A stretch of DNA of 43,558 bases. Origin: JAMCRM01 sp041685075. GTDB taxonomy: Bacteria > Acidobacteriota > Terriglobia > Bryobacterales > Bryobacteraceae. The DNA lies in NCBI GenBank assembly GCA_041685075.1, contig JAWLGN010000007.1, positions 1-43,558 on the forward strand, read 5' to 3'. This document shows positions 39,537 through 43,558 of the stretch, in pieces (positions within the stretch are counted from its first letter, which is position 1; each line of letters begins with the position of its first letter). A model generated the notes under the pieces. It searched no databases. It saw nothing but the letters and a program-made list of their open reading frames with translations, and was not told the origin of the DNA. The position numbers and the translations under genes were made by a program.

Positions 39537-41876
39537 TTACGGCTCTTTTCTCCTCCCGGCAGCCGCCATCAGCCGCAACATCTTGCGATGTTCCATGGCC
39601 AGGCTTCCCGTGACGCGCCGGCCGGGTTGGACATCTCTCACCACCGTGGCGCCGAGGCTCACCTGGGCATCTTCGCCGATGGCGACCTCGTGCACAACCG
39701 TGGCTCCGGGTCCGATCCAGGCGCTCGCCCCCACCGTCACGTTCCCGTTGATGATGGCTCCATGCCCGACGAACGCGGCGTCGCCCAGAACGCAATGGTG
39801 CGAGATGAACGCGCCGTTTCCCACCCGGCAGTCCTTCCCGATGCGCGTGCTCTGCCGGAAGACGCCGCGCGCGATCACGGCATTGGCGAAGATGTGGCAG
39901 GCTGGGCCGATCTCCACGGCGCCCGCGTGCACCAGTTCTATCGGGTCGCCGCGGCGGCTGCTGGTCTGGAAGCCCGCGGCGCCGATCACGGCTCCCGCAT
40001 GAACGACCGTCCCCTCACCCAGGACAACGCGCCCCAGTATGCTCGCGTTGGGGCCTATGGTCACCCCGTCGCCGATGATGACGTTCTTCTCGTCTACCCA
40101 ACTGCGGGGGTGCAGGCGCGCGCCGGCGTGGATCCTGGAGGGGAAATCCTCCCCATAGAAATCCGTCTCGGTGGCCAGGCGGTTATGAATTTCGAAGAAG
40201 CAGCGCTTGGGCTCGTCGGCAATCGCCAGCGCAAACCGCTCGGGGAACAGGCCGGCCAGCTCCGGCGTGGTCAGGATGCAGGATGCCTGGGCGCAGGAGG
40301 CTGCGCGTGCGGCGAACCGGCGGTCCTCCACAAAGACCAGCATACGGTCCTGGGGGGCGGAGAGGAACCCCATGTTGGCGAACTCTCCCTCCCGCACCAG
40401 CCGGGCGGAGACCCACGCTGCCACCTCCCGGAGCGTCCACTTGCCCGGCTGTTTGCCGTTATCGACGACGACCGGCCACTGGAGCATCACGGGCTGCGGA
40501 ACCTGGTCGAACCAGAACCGGTGTTCCTGCACCAAGGTCAGGGCCAGCACGTACTCGCCCGGTTCTTGCGGGGCGAGCACGCGTACTTCCTGGGCGTGCC
40601 GCGACCGGGGCCGGACAGGGGCGGTCAGCGCCGTGCGCTCGCCCTCGAAGACGAGATGCCGGCCGGTCCTTGCGTTCAGCCAGTGATAGGACAGGTGCAC
40701 GGGGTAGGGCGGGAGGCTCGCAAGCAGCTCCGCGGAAGAATTTTCGATCTCCACCGCGACCTGCGCCGAGCATCCGGCTGTCATCCTTCTTATCCCGCGT
40801 GACAAGCGGAGCCCTATGCCGGCGGTCGCCTGGACCGGGAGCGGCGGCATCCCCAGCGGCTCGCCCGCCGAACGGAGCAGTCCTTCGAGCGAACCCACGT
40901 TGCGCACCAGCGACTCCGCCACCTCGCCGAACGACACGCAAACGGCACCCGGCTCGCCAAGCGCCTCCTCGTACAGCTTCACGTAATCGGCTACCGCCCG
41001 TTCGAGCGAAGCCTCGGCCCTGAGGATATCGGTAACGCGCGCGGCATCGTCAGGATCGTAGAAGGCCAACTCGCGGCGAACTCCGGCCGGCGTCAACTTC
41101 CGCTGGAGGCAGCGCATTCCGAAGTTCCAGCTCCGAAGCTCTTGAACCTGCCCGCTGGTGACCATGGGCCCCAGTCCCTGCCAGTCGTAGAGGATCACCG
41201 CGCAGCCGGTGGCCAGGGATTCGAGCGCGCACCTGGCCTTGGCGAACACCAGGTCGTATTCGCCGAGGATCTCTTCCGGGCGGCTCACCTGGGCGCCTAC
41301 GCCAGCGCCGACGCAGTTCAGCTCGATGCCCGCATCGGCGCAGGCCCGGCGCAGGATTTCCAACTCCGCACCCTCACGGGCGTTGTTGCTGAAGACCAGG
41401 GCTCGCGCCGGCCTGGGGGGCAGCCCCTCCCGCCGCTTGAAGCGCCGCAGGTCCACGGCGTTCGGAATGACGCTCGTGCGCTCCACCGGGATGCCGCTTT
41501 CGACGATCAGCCGCTCCAGGCAGTTCCGGTCCACGGCAACGTACCGGCGCACCGCGCTCAGCCGCGGCGGAGTATCGAGCCAGATCAGGCGGTCGTGGCA
41601 GACATAGATCGCCGGAACGCTCCGGAAATGCAGCAGTGCAAGGACGGTCTCGACGTGGTGATGGCCGTGAATGACATCGGGACGAAAGGGAACGTCTTCC
41701 AGCCGGCTCACTACCGGCACTCCGGAGGCAGTAATCTCGCAGGCCACCGCTCCGGGCCGCGGCGTGTAGACGCATGGTTCGTGCCCCACGCGGGCCAGTT
41801 CCAGGGCCAGGTCTCGTGTCACGATCTCAGTGCCGCTGTGGCTGGCAAGCGAGACGTTGGTCAAGAGAATTCGCAT
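39537..41876 (-). CDS. Three-part fusion: GT4-like glycosyltransferase, Ig-like domain, LpxD-like left-handed beta-helix acyl/acetyltransferase
   Basis: 779 aa. Residues 1-310 are a GT-B, GT4-like glycosyltransferase (MRILLTNVSLASHSGTEIVT; IPNAVDLRRFKRRE; the donor-side Glu in CALESLATGCAVI, E219). Residues about 350-470 form a beta-sandwich of the type found beside glycan-processing enzymes and Wzt-like carbohydrate-binding modules (SLPPYPVHLSYHWLNARTGR; GEYVLALTLVQEHRFWFDQV). Residues about 490-565 resemble the LpxD N-terminal uridine-binding region (FLSAPQDRMLVFVEDRRF). Residues about 580-760 are hexapeptide repeats (VIIGDGVTIGPNASILGRVV), including IGAAGFQ and FISHHCVLGDAAFVGHGAII with the likely catalytic His. 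Such a protein could add a sugar and acylate or acetylate it in surface-polysaccharide synthesis. No signal or membrane segment is seen. Confidence 0.88.
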   Translation of the reverse strand: MRILLTNVSLASHSGTEIVTRDLALELARVGHEPCVYTPRPGAVACEITASGVPVVSRLEDVPFRPDVIHGHHHVETVLALLHFRSVPAIYVCHDRLIWLDTPPRLSAVRRYVAVDRNCLERLIVESGIPVERTSVIPNAVDLRRFKRREGLPPRPARALVFSNNAREGAELEILRRACADAGIELNCVGAGVGAQVSRPEEILGEYDLVFAKARCALESLATGCAVILYDWQGLGPMVTSGQVQELRSWNFGMRCLQRKLTPAGVRRELAFYDPDDAARVTDILRAEASLERAVADYVKLYEEALGEPGAVCVSFGEVAESLVRNVGSLEGLLRSAGEPLGMPPLPVQATAGIGLRLSRGIRRMTAGCSAQVAVEIENSSAELLASLPPYPVHLSYHWLNARTGRHLVFEGERTALTAPVRPRSRHAQEVRVLAPQEPGEYVLALTLVQEHRFWFDQVPQPVMLQWPVVVDNGKQPGKWTLREVAAWVSARLVREGEFANMGFLSAPQDRMLVFVEDRRFAARAASCAQASCILTTPELAGLFPERFALAIADEPKRCFFEIHNRLATETDFYGEDFPSRIHAGARLHPRSWVDEKNVIIGDGVTIGPNASILGRVVLGEGTVVHAGAVIGAAGFQTSSRRGDPIELVHAGAVEIGPACHIFANAVIARGVFRQSTRIGKDCRVGNGAFISHHCVLGDAAFVGHGAIINGNVTVGASAWIGPGATVVHEVAIGEDAQVSLGATVVRDVQPGRRVTGSLAMEHRKMLRLMAAAGRRKEP

Positions 41877-42140
41877 GGCAGATGGGAAGCGCGCCTCCGG
41901 AGGCCGGCAATCGCTCCGAGTTTTCGGCTACCAGCATATCAGCATCCAGCGGGCACGACGCGCGGGCGTTCCGTAGCGCCGATGCCCTGAGTTAACAACC
42001 GCAGCACGTTGACCATCCGGATGTCACCAACAATTCACACGGACGAGATTGCCGCTCGGAGATGCCTATGATATTCTGCGAAGCACTGAGGTAACCAGCG
42101 CCGCTGTCGAAAGTTCTAGGTGGATGGAGAAGAGCGGGGC
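41877..42140. other. Divergent intergenic region between glycosyltransferase fusion and NtrC-type activator
   Basis: 264 bp. It includes AT-richer DNA at about 42025-42085 and could hold promoters for both directions. I see no convincing sigma-70 pair, no sigma-54 -24/-12 element, no hairpin of note and no small gene with a ribosome site. Confidence 0.4.
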
Positions 42141-43415
42141 ATGTCTGTAGTCGTCGTGCTGGGATCCCTGCGGTGGCGCGCGGAAGTGGAACGGGAGGGG
42201 TGGCGGATCAAAGCTGCCGCGGACGCCGCACAGGCGGAACGGTTGTTGCTCCGTGAAGCGCCACAGTGCGTGGTGCTTAGCGCGGAAGACGGCCACGTGG
42301 GGTCGTGGCTCAAGTGGACCGCGGCTCACCGTGACCGGCAAGATGCGGTCCCGGTCATTCTGTTGGTCCGGCGGGGAACCGAGGAACTGGCCATCGCCGC
42401 CCTGCGTGCCGGCGCCAGCGATTATGTCCGCGAAAGCGGCGGCGTGGAGGAGTTGCTGCGTGCTCTGCGGCGTTTCCGCCGGTTACGCCCGGCGCCCGCG
42501 GGCGGCTGTTCCCGCCCTAAGGCGCTGGTAGGCTCCAGCGCGGTGATCCAGCGCGTGCGGCGCCGGATCGAGCGCATCGCCAGGTCGCCGGCAACGGTTC
42601 TCATCACCGGCGAGACCGGTTCCGGCAAGGAAGTTGCCGCCGAGATTATTCACGGCGGCAGTTCCCGGCGGGACAAGCCCTGGGTTTGTATCAACTGCGC
42701 GGCCATCCCCGACTCTCTTTGGGAAGGGGAGATGCACGGGCGCGAACGGGGCGCCTATACCGGCGCCGATACCTCCTACGAAGGGAAGTTGAGGCAGGCG
42801 GACGGAGGGACCCTCTTTCTCGACGAAATCGGCGAAGTGAGCCCCGCCATGCAGGCCAAGCTCCTGCGGTTCATGGAATCCCGCGAGGTCCAGAGCCTGG
42901 GATCCCGCAAGACGGACTATGTAGACGTCCGGATCATCGCGGCCACCAACCGCGACCTGGAACGCGACCTGCTGGAAGGCCGTTTCCGCGCCGACCTCTA
43001 CTACCGCGTTAACGTGGTGCGGCTGAAGCTGCCGCCCCTTCGGGAGCACAAAGAAGATATCGCCGAGATAGTAAGTCATTTATTGCCGGAAATAAACTCC
43101 AGGCTCGGAACGGATGTGCAAAAAGTAACCGATGAAGCTTTACGATACCTGATTGGTTACGACTGGCCGGGGAACGTTCGGGAACTGCGTAACTTCCTCG
43201 AAGCCGCCGCCATGGAGGCGGAAAGTGACGTCATTGAGAAGCGCCACTTTCCCGAGCGCGACGGCGCGCCGCGAGCGGTGAACGAGCGGGACCTGCTGCT
43301 GGCGGCCTTGATGGAAAGCAACTGGAACAAGACCGCCGCGGCACAGAAGCTGCGCTGGTCCCGCATGACGGTCTACCGCAAGATGGCGCAGTACCGATTG
43401 GACCTGCCGGTGTAA
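42141..43415 (+). CDS. Sigma-54-dependent transcriptional activator (NtrC type) with pseudo-receiver domain
   Basis: 424 aa from ATG 42141; a GTG seven codons earlier is an alternative. Residues 1-112 have the receiver fold, but the expected acidic pair at the end of strand 1 is missing (VVVVLGSLRW) and the phospho-acceptor position is Ser (PQCVVLSAED, S47). Phosphorylation control is therefore unlikely. The AAA+ core is complete: Walker A GETGSGKE (157-164), the sigma-54-contact loop GAYTGA (204-209; Tyr for the usual Phe), Walker B GGTLFLDEIGEV, and RFRADLYYRVNVV. The C-terminal Fis-type helix-turn-helix is NKTAAAQKLRWSRMTVYRKM. Divergent from the glycosyltransferase fusion, it may regulate surface polysaccharide genes (inference). 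Confidence 0.92.
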   Translation: MSVVVVLGSLRWRAEVEREGWRIKAAADAAQAERLLLREAPQCVVLSAEDGHVGSWLKWTAAHRDRQDAVPVILLVRRGTEELAIAALRAGASDYVRESGGVEELLRALRRFRRLRPAPAGGCSRPKALVGSSAVIQRVRRRIERIARSPATVLITGETGSGKEVAAEIIHGGSSRRDKPWVCINCAAIPDSLWEGEMHGRERGAYTGADTSYEGKLRQADGGTLFLDEIGEVSPAMQAKLLRFMESREVQSLGSRKTDYVDVRIIAATNRDLERDLLEGRFRADLYYRVNVVRLKLPPLREHKEDIAEIVSHLLPEINSRLGTDVQKVTDEALRYLIGYDWPGNVRELRNFLEAAAMEAESDVIEKRHFPERDGAPRAVNERDLLLAALMESNWNKTAAAQKLRWSRMTVYRKMAQYRLDLPV

Positions 43416-43558
43416 CAGCACTGTCGCAGGACCTGTGACAGCCGCCCGTCCCGCTTCCCCGCTGTCAACCACTTACGCGCTGGCAGCGTAAATGCTCATC
43501 CGGCCGGGCGGAGGATGGCTGCGTCCAAAATCACCGGGAAAAGCGAGGGGAAGGACGG
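43416..43558. other. 3' intergenic tail with stem-loop after the activator gene
   Basis: CTGTCGCAG (43421-43429) and CTGTGACAG (43433-43441) can pair as a 9-bp stem with one G-U wobble and a 3-nt loop, beginning six bases after the stop. No T-tract follows, so it is a weak terminator candidate at best. The rest of the stretch to the window end shows no gene start. Confidence 0.4.

Noticed and set aside
38044..39795. Longer N-terminus (583 aa) for the phosphoesterase
   Set aside because: The extra residues are Arg/Gly/His-rich shadow sequence overlapping the glycosyltransferase gene. The ATG at 39408 has GGAGGGG at the right distance and a promoter-like element upstream.
43421..43441. Stem-loop after the activator gene as an intrinsic terminator
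   Set aside because: There is a wobble in the stem and no T-run follows; listed only as a weak element.

Overview
The window is high-GC bacterial DNA with very dense, strand-switching coding. Its gene content (Tat-exported Gfo/Idh/MocA oxidoreductases, ThuA and DUF1080 sugar proteins, ROK regulator, paired EutN/CcmL vertex proteins, CzcCBA-type efflux, and large STAND and CHAT proteins) resembles Acidobacteriota of the Bryobacter/Solibacter kind. That placement is an inference from gene content; there is no rRNA or marker gene to confirm it. No tRNA, rRNA, CRISPR array, insertion sequence or phage gene was recognised.

Layout. (1) 1-10.1 kb is a carbohydrate and small-molecule region: a partial Gfo/Idh/MocA gene, a ROK regulator, a creatininase-family amidohydrolase, a compact operon (metallo-beta-lactamase-fold enzyme, TrmO-like protein, ArsP_2-like 10-TM exporter), then a ThuA-domain protein divergent from an epimerase / DUF1080 / Gfo-Idh-MocA operon that looks built for 3-keto-sugar chemistry. 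(2) 10.05-12.9 kb has half of an AI-2E-family permease, two overlapping EutN/CcmL (BMC-P) genes without any visible shell protein or cargo enzyme, and a Tat-exported protein of unknown function. (3) 12.9-22.0 kb is a metal-stress module: histidine kinase and OmpR-type regulator, a direct repeat with 11-bp period, a Spy/CpxP-like periplasmic protein, a terminator, a perfect inverted repeat, a small Cys/His membrane-anchored protein, and translationally coupled TolC / adaptor / CzcA-type RND genes.

(4) 22.1-39.4 kb is the most unusual part. Seven minus-strand genes separated by only 3-16 bp form one apparent operon: calcineurin-like phosphoesterase, catalytically intact CHAT protease, 1671-aa STAND NTPase ending in a degenerate CHAT-like domain, HExxH metallopeptidase, lipase, an unrecognised 311-aa protein, and an old-yellow-enzyme reductase. 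A 1466-aa GMC oxidoreductase with a duplicated C-terminal module converges on it and overlaps it by 52 bp. The mix of signal-sensing NTPase, caspase-like protease, peptidase, lipase and redox enzymes suggests an NTP-dependent conflict or stress-response system acting on lipids. The function is inferred; I do not recognise this exact architecture as a described system.

(5) 39.5-43.4 kb contains a three-part glycosyltransferase / Ig-like / LpxD-like fusion, and divergently from it an NtrC-type sigma-54 activator whose receiver domain has lost the phospho-acceptor aspartate.
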